Shown here: positions 22,880 through 29,528 of the stretch, piece after piece
Layout of the letters: every line of letters begins with the position of its first letter
Numbering within the stretch: the first letter of the stretch is position 1
Assembly (NCBI GenBank): GCA_030536575.1
Contig: JAUNPS010000002.1
Location: forward strand, 163,923 to 227,922
Direction: 5' to 3'
Source of the DNA: Eubacteriales bacterium
Lineage (GTDB): Bacteria > Bacillota > Clostridia > Lachnospirales > Lachnospiraceae
Length of the DNA: 64,000 nucleotides
The notes under the pieces: generated by a model
What the model was told of the DNA's origin: nothing
The model's database searches: none
The model's input: the letters and a program-made list of their open reading frames with translations, nothing else
Program-made: the position numbers and the translations under genes

Positions 22880-24841
22880 TTATGCATTGCCAGTTCTTTT
22901 CTCCACATATTTGCAAATAACATCTGCACTTGCATGGATGCCGATGGAACTGTCCACCATAAGTTCATAGTTGCCCATGTCTCCCCATATCCGGTCAGAA
23001 ACTGCCTGATAATAGGAACTCCTTGCCGCATCAGACCTGCGTATGTTCCTTTCCGCCTCGTCCCTGCTGTCCCCATAGATTTCCATGACCTGTTCCACAC
23101 GGTAATCTTTCGGGGCATAAATGAAAATACGCACAATATTTTTATCATCACGGAGGACATAATCGGCAGCCCTGCCTACGATAACGCAGCTCCCGCAGTC
23201 CGCAATCTTCCGGATGATCTGATACTGGGCACGGACAGCCTGACGAATAACGGTTGTGCTGCGGTACAGTGAATGCAGGTGTTGTGCCAAGTCCGTGTCC
23301 ATGTTCGACATGAACTCCCTGTCAAGCCCACTCTCCTGTGCGGCAAGCGCAGCCATATCTTTATCATAGAAAGGGATGCCAAGCCGCTGCGCCACAATGC
23401 GCCCAATCTGTTTGCCGCAGGAACCATGCTCCCTTGCAATCGTGATGATAACGCCTTCCTTTGACTGCATCAATGCTGTTTCGCCTGCATGATCTTCTGC
23501 TGTGGTAGCCTGCCCGTATCCCGATAATTGTTTTGATGTCCTGTAAAAATAATATATAGCCAGAAGCATGGTAAAAAATTCCGCAAGTATAAGCCCGTCC
23601 CATATCCCACGCAGCCCCATGATGCAGGGAAGCAGGATCACCAGTATTCCCGTCAGGACAATCCCCCGGAGCATTGCAATGACAGTTGCCAGCGCTGATT
23701 TCATAATGGACTGTAAATAGTAAACAGCGAAATGACCGATCCCTGCAAATAAAACAGAAACAAAAACCGGACGGATGATGGACGGTGCAAGCCGCAGCAG
23801 TTCCGGCGTGGTTTCCATAAACAGCGTTGTGACCTGTTTGGGGAACAGGATTCCGGTCAGGGCGGATGCGGCGCTTAAAATAATTTCAGCGATAATGGAA
23901 TAGCGGAGCAGTTCAAATATCCGACTGTACTGCTTCCCACCATAGTTTGTTGAAATAATCGGCTGTGCAGCCTGCCCTACGCCGTCATATACCCTCTGGA
24001 ATGTTGAAATGCAGGTGTACGCAACGCCGAACACAGCCATTGCTGCCTCTCCGCCATATTTCATCACCTGATTGTTTAACAATATCGTAAGGGAAATGTA
24101 TGCGATATCCACAAACCCTGCGCTGATTCCGGCTGCAATTACTTTTTTAATCCCCCGCAGCCAGTGGTTCGGCTTTACCAGCCGCAGGTCACATTTCCTG
24201 CTGATAAAATAGCCGATATAAATGACAACCTGTATGGCATTGCCAAGAACAGTTGCAATCGCCGCGCCAGCCATGCCCGTTCCGACTTTTAACGGAAATA
24301 CCAAAAGATAGTCTCCGCAGACATTAAACAAGCCGCTGACCATGACCGCCCATAACGCAACATCCGGCGCACCGTCCGCACGGACAATGCACCCCATATA
24401 AATGGAGAAAAAGAACGCCGGAAAACAGCCGATTATCCAGTTTCCGTATTCCTTTACAAGCGGCAGCAGACGCTCGTTCGCCCCGAAAAAGAGATACACC
24501 GGTTCGCTGAATAATGAGAAACCCGCCCAAAGTAGCAGCGAAGACGCAGACATCAGTATCAGGGAAACGGTGAAGTTCGCATAATACTTTTCTCGGTTTC
24601 CCTCGCCTCCTGCAATCCCCATATGTACAGAGCCGCCAATACCTATAAAAAGCCCGAGAAACGACGCCACGCCAAATAACGGCGTTACAATCGCCAGCGC
24701 CGCCACACCGTCAGGACCGACGCCCTGACCGATGGCAACCATATCCACAAGCTGGAAAATGGATACTGCCGCCGCTGATAAAAGGGACGGTATCAGATAT
24801 TTCCGGAACAGTCTGCCTGTTTTTTCTGTTAATAAATCCAT
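22880..24841 (-). CDS. MATE-family efflux pump fused to a cytidylate-kinase-like domain
   Basis: A 653-residue membrane protein; AAGGAGTG precedes the ATG at 24839-24841 (a TTG-type extension further upstream is ignored). Residues 1 to about 445 are a MATE transporter with twelve membrane segments in two similar halves (LFRKYLIPSLLSAAAVSIFQ at the start; the second half begins near GIKKVIAAGISAGFVDIAYI), which would export a drug or metabolite using an ion gradient. After a linker, residues about 458-650 form a cytidylate kinase-like P-loop domain: GVIITIAREHGSCGKQIGRI, YDKDMAALAAQESGLD, CVIVGRAADYVL, and RRSDAARSSYYQAV. The fusion is known among Clostridia but its biochemistry is not. Its promoter has MerR architecture, and merR is divergent. 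Confidence 0.88.
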   Translation of the reverse strand: MDLLTEKTGRLFRKYLIPSLLSAAAVSIFQLVDMVAIGQGVGPDGVAALAIVTPLFGVASFLGLFIGIGGSVHMGIAGGEGNREKYYANFTVSLILMSASSLLLWAGFSLFSEPVYLFFGANERLLPLVKEYGNWIIGCFPAFFFSIYMGCIVRADGAPDVALWAVMVSGLFNVCGDYLLVFPLKVGTGMAGAAIATVLGNAIQVVIYIGYFISRKCDLRLVKPNHWLRGIKKVIAAGISAGFVDIAYISLTILLNNQVMKYGGEAAMAVFGVAYTCISTFQRVYDGVGQAAQPIISTNYGGKQYSRIFELLRYSIIAEIILSAASALTGILFPKQVTTLFMETTPELLRLAPSIIRPVFVSVLFAGIGHFAVYYLQSIMKSALATVIAMLRGIVLTGILVILLPCIMGLRGIWDGLILAEFFTMLLAIYYFYRTSKQLSGYGQATTAEDHAGETALMQSKEGVIITIAREHGSCGKQIGRIVAQRLGIPFYDKDMAALAAQESGLDREFMSNMDTDLAQHLHSLYRSTTVIRQAVRAQYQIIRKIADCGSCVIVGRAADYVLRDDKNIVRIFIYAPKDYRVEQVMEIYGDSRDEAERNIRRSDAARSSYYQAVSDRIWGDMGNYELMVDSSIGIHASADVICKYVEKRTGNA

Positions 24842-24918
24842 TGTGTTCACTCCTTGCTTTTTCATCCACAATGATATATCATCAAAAGTTTCTCTTGCTT
24901 TTGATGATCATAAATGCT

Positions 24919-24949
24919 ATTATAAACTCTGATATAATGTGAGAGTCAA
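24919..24949 (-). promoter_or_regulatory. MerR-type promoter with 19-base spacer
   Basis: Minus strand TTGACT (24944-24949) and TATAAT (24919-24924) are 19 bases apart, the over-long spacing that MerR proteins correct by twisting DNA. ACTCT and AGAGT form a dyad within the spacer. It drives the MATE-kinase gene and overlaps the 5' end of the merR gene region. Confidence 0.8.
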
Positions 24950-24959
24950 GAGGTATTGC

Positions 24960-25754
24960 ATGAAAAAACAGGAATTAATTCCTATCGGGGTATTATCAAA
25001 AATAACGAATGTCCATATTCAGTCTCTGCGGTATTATGAGAAAATCGGCATCCTCACGCCCGCCTATATTGATGAAGGGAGCGGATACCGTTATTACTCG
25101 TTTTCACAGATACGGATCGTGGAGGCAATACAATACTGCGTGGAGCTTGACATTCCCCTAAAGGACTTCCATGTGTTTGTCTCCGACGCAGGACAGACCA
25201 TTGATTACGCCGTCCTTATTTCCTATGGCAAGAAAGCGGCACAGGAGAAAATAGAATCCATACAGAATAAAGTAAGGCATTTTGACGCATTGGAGATGGA
25301 AATGTTGCATTCCAGAGACTGTGCGGAAGATGCCATTGTCCCCTGCGTCCTGCCCGAAAAAACGTATTATCTGATGCCTTACTGCGGCACGCAGGCAGAA
25401 CCCGCTTTCCGCAGGGTGGCAATCAGGCTGTTGGATGAAGTGCATTCAAACGGGTATAAAACGGGATATGATTTAAGCCTGCTTGCCATATATACGGACG
25501 GCTCCATAAAACAATATATAGGCACAGACCTTTTATATTTCAAAAAAGGAAAGGGGAACGATAAAAATATTCTCTGTATTCCAGAGACAACGCAGTATTG
25601 CCTGAAACGCAGCCGGAGCGGAATACTCTCTGCGCCGGACATATTCAGTCAGTATATTAAAAACGTAAGGACATTTATTGTAATCGAAACGGATTTGTTT
25701 ACGGAAGTCTACTCATACGGCAAACCAAGTTATGAAATAAGGTGTGTCATATAA
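24960..25754 (+). CDS. MerR-family (BmrR-like) transcriptional regulator
   Basis: A 264-residue regulator. The ATG at 24960 (MKKQELIPIGVLSK) is preferred over one 21 bases upstream, since AAGAGGT precedes it. N-terminal MerR winged helix: IPIGVLSKITNVHIQSLRYY, EKIGILTPAYI, GYRYYSFSQIRIVEAI. A long dimer helix (about 85-120) and a GyrI/BmrR-like effector domain (about 135-264) follow. Proteins of this type sense hydrophobic drugs and turn on efflux genes. The divergent MATE-kinase promoter has the 19-base spacer such activators need, so this is very likely its activator. Cargo of the inner mobile element. Confidence 0.9.
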   Translation: MKKQELIPIGVLSKITNVHIQSLRYYEKIGILTPAYIDEGSGYRYYSFSQIRIVEAIQYCVELDIPLKDFHVFVSDAGQTIDYAVLISYGKKAAQEKIESIQNKVRHFDALEMEMLHSRDCAEDAIVPCVLPEKTYYLMPYCGTQAEPAFRRVAIRLLDEVHSNGYKTGYDLSLLAIYTDGSIKQYIGTDLLYFKKGKGNDKNILCIPETTQYCLKRSRSGILSAPDIFSQYIKNVRTFIVIETDLFTEVYSYGKPSYEIRCVI

Positions 25755-25778
25755 CCTGATATTTAATACAAATTTAAT

Positions 25779-25814
25779 AAGGACTCATCAATGAATAGTT
25801 CTTGATAAGTCCTT
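25779..25814. terminator. Hairpin between merR and the DUF6061 gene
   Basis: AAGGACTCATCAA and its near-inverse TTGATAAGTCCTT (one mismatch) form a 12-bp stem. The genes on both sides converge on it, so it can end both transcripts although neither side has a long T run. Confidence 0.5.
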
Positions 25815-25820
25815 AGCTGA

Positions 25821-26057
25821 TTATACTTCTAACGAATCTTCTGCATCCACCCACATCTGCATATTTCCCTCAAGATATAATCGGACATACTCAAGCGGTT
25901 CGTCTATCGCTAAAGCATTTAAGGCACATTCAGAGCAGGGAGTAGTTTTCAACCCTTCTTCCGCTTTGTTGCAGTCTATCCGCAAAAAGTAACCTGCATA
26001 GGTATATACGTCAATGCTGTTATGGTGGATATTGTATGTTGCGTAAATCATATTCAT
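25821..26057 (-). CDS. DUF6061-type small protein
   Basis: A 78-residue protein; start at MNMIYATYNIHHNSID behind AGAGGACAGATAAA rather than at the upstream in-frame ATG. It contains YAGYFLRIDCNKAEEGLKTT and CSECALNALAIDEPLEYVRL, with a CSEC pair. Small proteins of this kind (DUF6061, as I recall) recur on Clostridial conjugative and mobilizable elements, usually near one end. Function unknown. Here it is the last gene before the proposed right end of the inner element at 26152-26176. Confidence 0.6.
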   Translation of the reverse strand: MNMIYATYNIHHNSIDVYTYAGYFLRIDCNKAEEGLKTTPCSECALNALAIDEPLEYVRLYLEGNMQMWVDAEDSLEV

Positions 26058-26151
26058 TTTATCTGTCCTCTTTTCATTGATTTTTTGAAAGCATTTCAAT
26101 CAGTTCTTCATATCCCATATGTATTATGTTATAATTTGTTACGTGATTTTG

Positions 26152-26228
26152 TTTCCCTCATTTTTTCCCTTATCAGGGTTCATAATGCCTTGCGGGAAGA
26201 TATAATACAAGGGAAACGATAAGGGAAA
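26152..26228. other. Candidate attR and an 11-bp inverted repeat
   Basis: Bases 26152-26176 match the integrase-side repeat at 19085-19109 (22 of 25). TTTCCCTTATC at 26164-26174 is repeated inverted as GATAAGGGAAA at 26218-26228. Together with the integrase this would bound an element of about 7.07 kb. Confidence 0.4.
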
Positions 26229-26381
26229 GTTCACTTGCTAAAACATTAGTGTTTTCAAGGGTTAGCGGATATTTTAATAACACTTTATAACAGCTAATAT
26301 TTCCCTTAAAAAGCAGCAATTCTCAATTCCAGTTTGTCGGGGAGAACAAATACATCACCAAAGAGCCAGACGCACAGACGC

Positions 26382-26429
26382 AGAGCCGATGAACAAGTGA
26401 GTTAATAAATCTCACAGTTTGTCGGCTCT
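26382..26429 (+). other. Long hairpin in the gene-free stretch before the sigma-like gene
   Basis: AGAGCCGA (26382-26389) and TCGGCTCT (26422-26429) pair, with further inner pairing of GTGAG and TCTCAC, followed by GTTCTTTT. It could terminate or attenuate transcription entering the sigma-like genes. Nothing else is seen in 26229-26541. Confidence 0.5.
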
Positions 26430-26541
26430 GTTCTTTTATACAGAACGGGAAGGACAAGCCTGCTTCTGGCGTGGGCTGCCGTTCCCCGCCCTCTTATCTG
26501 GATTTTTACATTTCAAAAATTCAGATTGGAGGACATAGGAA

Positions 26542-26985
26542 ATGGCATATAACCACGGACGGGAAGAACGCAAGTGGCGTATCTGGAAAGAGAACGAAGA
26601 AAAAATACTGCGTGAATGCGGCGTTGATGAAAGCACGATTGAAGAAATCCGTACTTATGACAGGGCGGAGTTTAATTCCAACAGGCGGTTTTACCGTTGG
26701 GCGAATGATGTGGCGGAGTACCTTGAAGAAATGGCGGACACAGAGCCGCAGGCAGAGATAAAGACCGTTTCAGATTTGTTAGACGAAATCGAGAACGAAA
26801 CATTGTATCAGATATTGATTACAGTGGACAGGCGTACTCTGCGTATTCTCCTGCTGAAAATGCAGGGATATTCCACACGGGAAATTGCAGAGATGACAGT
26901 ACTAACCGAAAAGGCGGTTTACAGGCGGCTTGAGCGGCTTCGAAAAAAATTAAAACCGACTGTCTATCCTTTCGGGGAAATTTAA
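26542..26985 (+). CDS. Sigma-70-like helix-turn-helix protein of a mobile element
   Basis: A 147-residue protein with GGAGGACATAGGAA before the ATG. It opens MAYNHGREERKWRIWKENEE and ends with a sigma region 4-like helix-turn-helix: ITVDRRTLRILLLKMQGYST, REIAEMTVLTEKAVYRRLER and LRKKLK. There is no region 2 for -10 recognition, so it is not a full sigma factor. Genes of this type are constant parts of Tn916/Tn1549-type elements and are thought to regulate excision or transfer. It precedes a second protein of the same class by 62 bases. If the inner element is removed, it would lie near the KTR and HEAT-like genes, as in related elements. Confidence 0.75.
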   Translation: MAYNHGREERKWRIWKENEEKILRECGVDESTIEEIRTYDRAEFNSNRRFYRWANDVAEYLEEMADTEPQAEIKTVSDLLDEIENETLYQILITVDRRTLRILLLKMQGYSTREIAEMTVLTEKAVYRRLERLRKKLKPTVYPFGEI

Positions 26986-27047
26986 GTTTTCCTACGGGCT
27001 AATGAGTGAGGGGAGAAATCCTCTCACTCATTTTTTCGGGAAAGACA

Positions 27048-27521
27048 ATGGCATATCGGAAAAAGGCATACACGCTGAAAGAAGAAATCAGGGAGGAAGG
27101 CACACGGTACTCTATCGGCTTTAAAGACGGGCAGGGCGATTATCACGAGTTGGAGGTATCTCCTGTTTTTTATGCAGAGTTTCGGCGGTTGGAACTGAAT
27201 AACCGCAAATTAGAAAACTGGGATTGGCGGCACAGGGAGTTTAGCGAAGTTTGGGAGGAAACGCTGAACAGGCGGACATTAAGACTGCCGAAAAATATGA
27301 ACGAGCAACTCATAGACAAAGAGCGTGACGCTCTGCTCTATCGTCTGATTGACGAACTACCCGAAACACAGCGGAGGCGTTTCCTGCTCTACTATGAATA
27401 CGATTTTAATTATTACCAGATTGGGGCAATGGAACATTGCAACGCTTCGGCGGCAAGGAACTCTGTTGTAATTGCAAGAGAAAAAATAAAAGCACAGATG
27501 AAAAAATATCTGGCGGCTTGA
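27048..27521 (+). CDS. Second sigma-70-like protein of the mobile element
   Basis: A 157-residue protein starting MAYRKKAYTLKEEIREEGTR. The middle carries EVSPVFYAEFRRLELNNRKL and a WDWRHREFSEVWEETL helix, and the end a region 4-like fold: RLIDELPETQRRRFLLYYEY, then DFNYYQIGAMEHCNASAARN and SVVIAREKIKAQMKKYL. Such ORFs sit just ahead of the large serine recombinase or integrase genes in Clostridial elements and probably act as regulators. Here only the tail of the recombinase is left, about 100 bases downstream. The ribosome site is weak (GGGAAAGAC), which may mean coupling to the gene before. Confidence 0.75.
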   Translation: MAYRKKAYTLKEEIREEGTRYSIGFKDGQGDYHELEVSPVFYAEFRRLELNNRKLENWDWRHREFSEVWEETLNRRTLRLPKNMNEQLIDKERDALLYRLIDELPETQRRRFLLYYEYDFNYYQIGAMEHCNASAARNSVVIAREKIKAQMKKYLAA

Positions 27522-27622
27522 ATAAAATCACTGTCCATAGGGCATACTAAAAAGTTTGTGCAAAATCTTGACAGCCATATCACCGCTATGGGATTCTAAA
27601 ATACCCGAAAGGGATTTTATAG

Positions 27623-27877
27623 AAAATTGAAAATCACATAAAGCAATCTGCTGAAAGGGCAGCCGATGGCAAAAGGCTGACCGCCGAAGTCAGCCAGACC
27701 GATATGGAAATCACAAATGTTTCCAAGCTGATAGTCGTTACCAAGAAATACACCCGCATTGACGAACTGACGCCAGAAATCCTAAATGCTTTTGTAGACA
27801 AAATCGTAGTCCATGAGCGTGAAAAGAAAGACGGGAAACGGGAATATGTACGGCGTACCAGTCAACAAACCGCCTGA
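27623..27877 (+). pseudogene. C-terminal remnant of a large serine recombinase
   Basis: Eighty-four codons, without a start codon, read KIENHIKQSAERAADGKRLT, then VSQTDMEITNVSKLIVVTKK and YTRIDELTPEILNAFVDKIV, then VHEREKKDGKR to a TGA. The TRIDELTPEIL...FVDKIVVHE pattern is the DUF4368-type end of TnpX/large serine recombinases. The catalytic Ser domain and the rest are missing, so the outer element cannot move itself by this route. Region 27522-27622 upstream shows no gene. Confidence 0.7.
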
Positions 27878-27979
27878 ATACAGGCAAAGGCAGGAGAAAA
27901 TCCGTACTCCTGCCCATACATATCTTTTTTACCCCTATCTGGTTTAACCCATTGTCTATACATATTTTTTAGTAATCCG

Positions 27980-28075
27980 TTGACATTCCTATATTTTTTG
28001 CTATAATATAAGTAACTCATCTAACATGTTTAGACGGAGAATCCGGTTTTCGCATAGCGATTACCGGCTTTTTTA
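27980..28075 (+). ncRNA. Possible small RNA: consensus promoter followed by terminator
   Basis: TTGACA (27980-27985), 16 bases, then TGCTATAAT with the -10 at 28002-28007 make a very strong extended -10 promoter. About 35 bases after the expected start, CCGGT at 28043-28047 pairs with ACCGG at 28063-28067 with inner pairs TCGC/GCGA, followed by CTTTTTTATT. The predicted transcript is about 60 bases and has no ORF. It converges on the end of the gene at 28078. It may instead be the remains of a leader whose gene was lost. Confidence 0.45.
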
Positions 28076-28077
28076 TT

Positions 28078-28662
28078 CTATCTATTTTTCTGGTAGTTCT
28101 GATAATCCTTTTCATAGTCTTTTTTCGCGCTGAGAAAGAAAATCGGATATGCCGTAATAAACCTTACTTTTCGCTCGTTTATATTCTCTAAAATAACCAG
28201 ATAATCAATCTCCTCTTCCTGGTATCGCAAATAAATACGCTTTCTCTTATTCGAATGCACCTTCTCCCAATATTTCACCCGCTTATCATCACAATTGTAC
28301 ATTTCCAGAACAGGTCGGATCCAATTCACGCGAACGGCACGATAAATACACTTTTCGCGCTCCACTCCGTTTAATACAATAAAATCGGCTGCGGTAATAC
28401 AGTTATTCCTGCATAGAAAAGACGCCCGATCATTGTTGCATGGTAAAATATCCAGCTTCTGTTTTGGTTCAATACTCGCGGAATTCCAGAAAATCTCTGC
28501 TTTATACTCCAGCCATTTCAACGGCACAAGAATTTCTCTGCCTTTCAGTTTCGGTCTGTTTTCTTTTCCTGCCATAGAACTTTTAAAAATCGTATGGCAT
28601 TTATCCATGATAGCGCTTATTTCATGAAGTCCTACCGTATCGATCGGGGTTAATTTACTCAT
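28078..28662 (-). CDS. Unidentified protein, partner of the DUF3800 protein
   Basis: A 194-residue protein; start at MSKLTPIDTVGLHEISAIMD behind GGGGGATTATACAA. I do not recognise the family with certainty. The last third (RKRIYLRYQEEEIDYLVILE, then NINERKVRFITAYPIFFLSA) has the strand pattern and the R-F-I-T-A-Y-P ending seen in barnase/RelE-like nuclease domains of phage and toxin proteins, where the Thr or Tyr near that strand is often catalytic. The first half contains two basic-aromatic stretches and Cys residues (PCNNDRASFLCRNNCITAAD). It lies 13 bases behind the DUF3800 gene, so the two are surely co-transcribed. A small toxin or RNA-processing function is a guess. Confidence 0.6.
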   Translation of the reverse strand: MSKLTPIDTVGLHEISAIMDKCHTIFKSSMAGKENRPKLKGREILVPLKWLEYKAEIFWNSASIEPKQKLDILPCNNDRASFLCRNNCITAADFIVLNGVEREKCIYRAVRVNWIRPVLEMYNCDDKRVKYWEKVHSNKRKRIYLRYQEEEIDYLVILENINERKVRFITAYPIFFLSAKKDYEKDYQNYQKNR

Positions 28663-28675
28663 TTGTATAATCCCC

Positions 28676-29380
28676 CTATACTCTTGGCTTCCAGATAAAC
28701 AGATTAAACTTCTGTTCATTTCTGGCTGCATTCCGATCTAAGATGCATCTTTTCTGCAGCTCTTTTACAAGAAGAATCTTGCCGGTATTTGCTTCCGGCC
28801 TTTCTCCTAATTGTCTATGATAAAATCCAAGCGCTCCATTTATCAGATCCGCTAATTGTAAAATTTCCGATTCTTTTGAATTAATCTGAACAATTTGTTT
28901 TATGACTTCCTGCTTAAAATCATATTGATTATTACACAAGACTTCCCTGAGTTTCGTTACTCTTTTTCCTCCTCTGGTATCCTTGATGTCAACCAGGATC
29001 TGATATTCATTCGATGGATTTATAATCGGATCCAGCATCAAAAAATACATTTTGTAATACCACAGATCGCCATCCCCCTGATTATATTTGTCATGATCCA
29101 GGCGATCTTTTCCGGAAGCAACCAGCCCCCGGTAAGACAAGTCCGCATTCTCCCAAAAGTAATTGAAAATCTCCAGGTAAAAATCGATTTTCGATGCCGA
29201 TACTTTTGTCCACTTGATCTCAAATCTACTGTCCAGCCCGTGTTTTCGCTTGATTGCCCTTATGTCATCGAATATTTTTCGCTTCTGTTCACTTGGACAT
29301 GAAACGGCGCCTAAAATCATGACCGAAGAACCGTCATTCTCTAAATGGCAGCTTTCATCGCAATATACATTATATTTCAT
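28676..29380 (-). CDS. DUF3800 family protein
   Basis: A 234-residue protein with AAAAAGGAGCG before the ATG. It begins MKYNVYCDESCHLENDGSSV; the Y-x-D-E-S motif with Asp8 and Glu9 is the hallmark of DUF3800, a predicted RNase H-fold nuclease family. Further acidic positions expected of the fold are in YQILVDIKDTRGGKR and SEILQLADLINGALGFYHRQ. DUF3800 proteins are often found on mobile or defence-rich DNA with varied partners; their action is not established. A strong promoter lies upstream at 29427-29455, and the partner gene follows by 13 bases. Location between the mobile block and the carbohydrate locus fits an accessory system. Confidence 0.8.
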   Translation of the reverse strand: MKYNVYCDESCHLENDGSSVMILGAVSCPSEQKRKIFDDIRAIKRKHGLDSRFEIKWTKVSASKIDFYLEIFNYFWENADLSYRGLVASGKDRLDHDKYNQGDGDLWYYKMYFLMLDPIINPSNEYQILVDIKDTRGGKRVTKLREVLCNNQYDFKQEVIKQIVQINSKESEILQLADLINGALGFYHRQLGERPEANTGKILLVKELQKRCILDRNAARNEQKFNLFIWKPRV

Positions 29381-29426
29381 AAACGCTCCTTTTTACATTG
29401 CAATTTTCTTTAATTTCGATGCTTTT

Positions 29427-29455
29427 ATTATATGCTTTCCAGATACTTACGTCAA
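29427..29455 (-). promoter_or_regulatory. Promoter of the DUF3800 operon
   Basis: Minus strand TTGACG (29450-29455), 17 bases, TATAAT (29427-29432), about 45 bases before the start codon. Near consensus, with no evident operator. Confidence 0.7.
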
Positions 29456-29481
29456 TTTTTTTCAGTAACTTTCCTCTAAAA

Positions 29482-29521
29482 AACCCTCCCGCAAGCGCCC
29501 CACAGCGCCCACGAGAGGGTT
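29482..29521 (-). terminator. Terminator of the GH3 gene
   Basis: Minus strand AACCCTCTCG and GCGGGAGGGTT pair around an inner GGCGC/GCGCT stem, followed by TTTTTTAG. It follows the stop of the gene at 29529. Confidence 0.8.
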
Positions 29522-29528
29522 CCCCACA

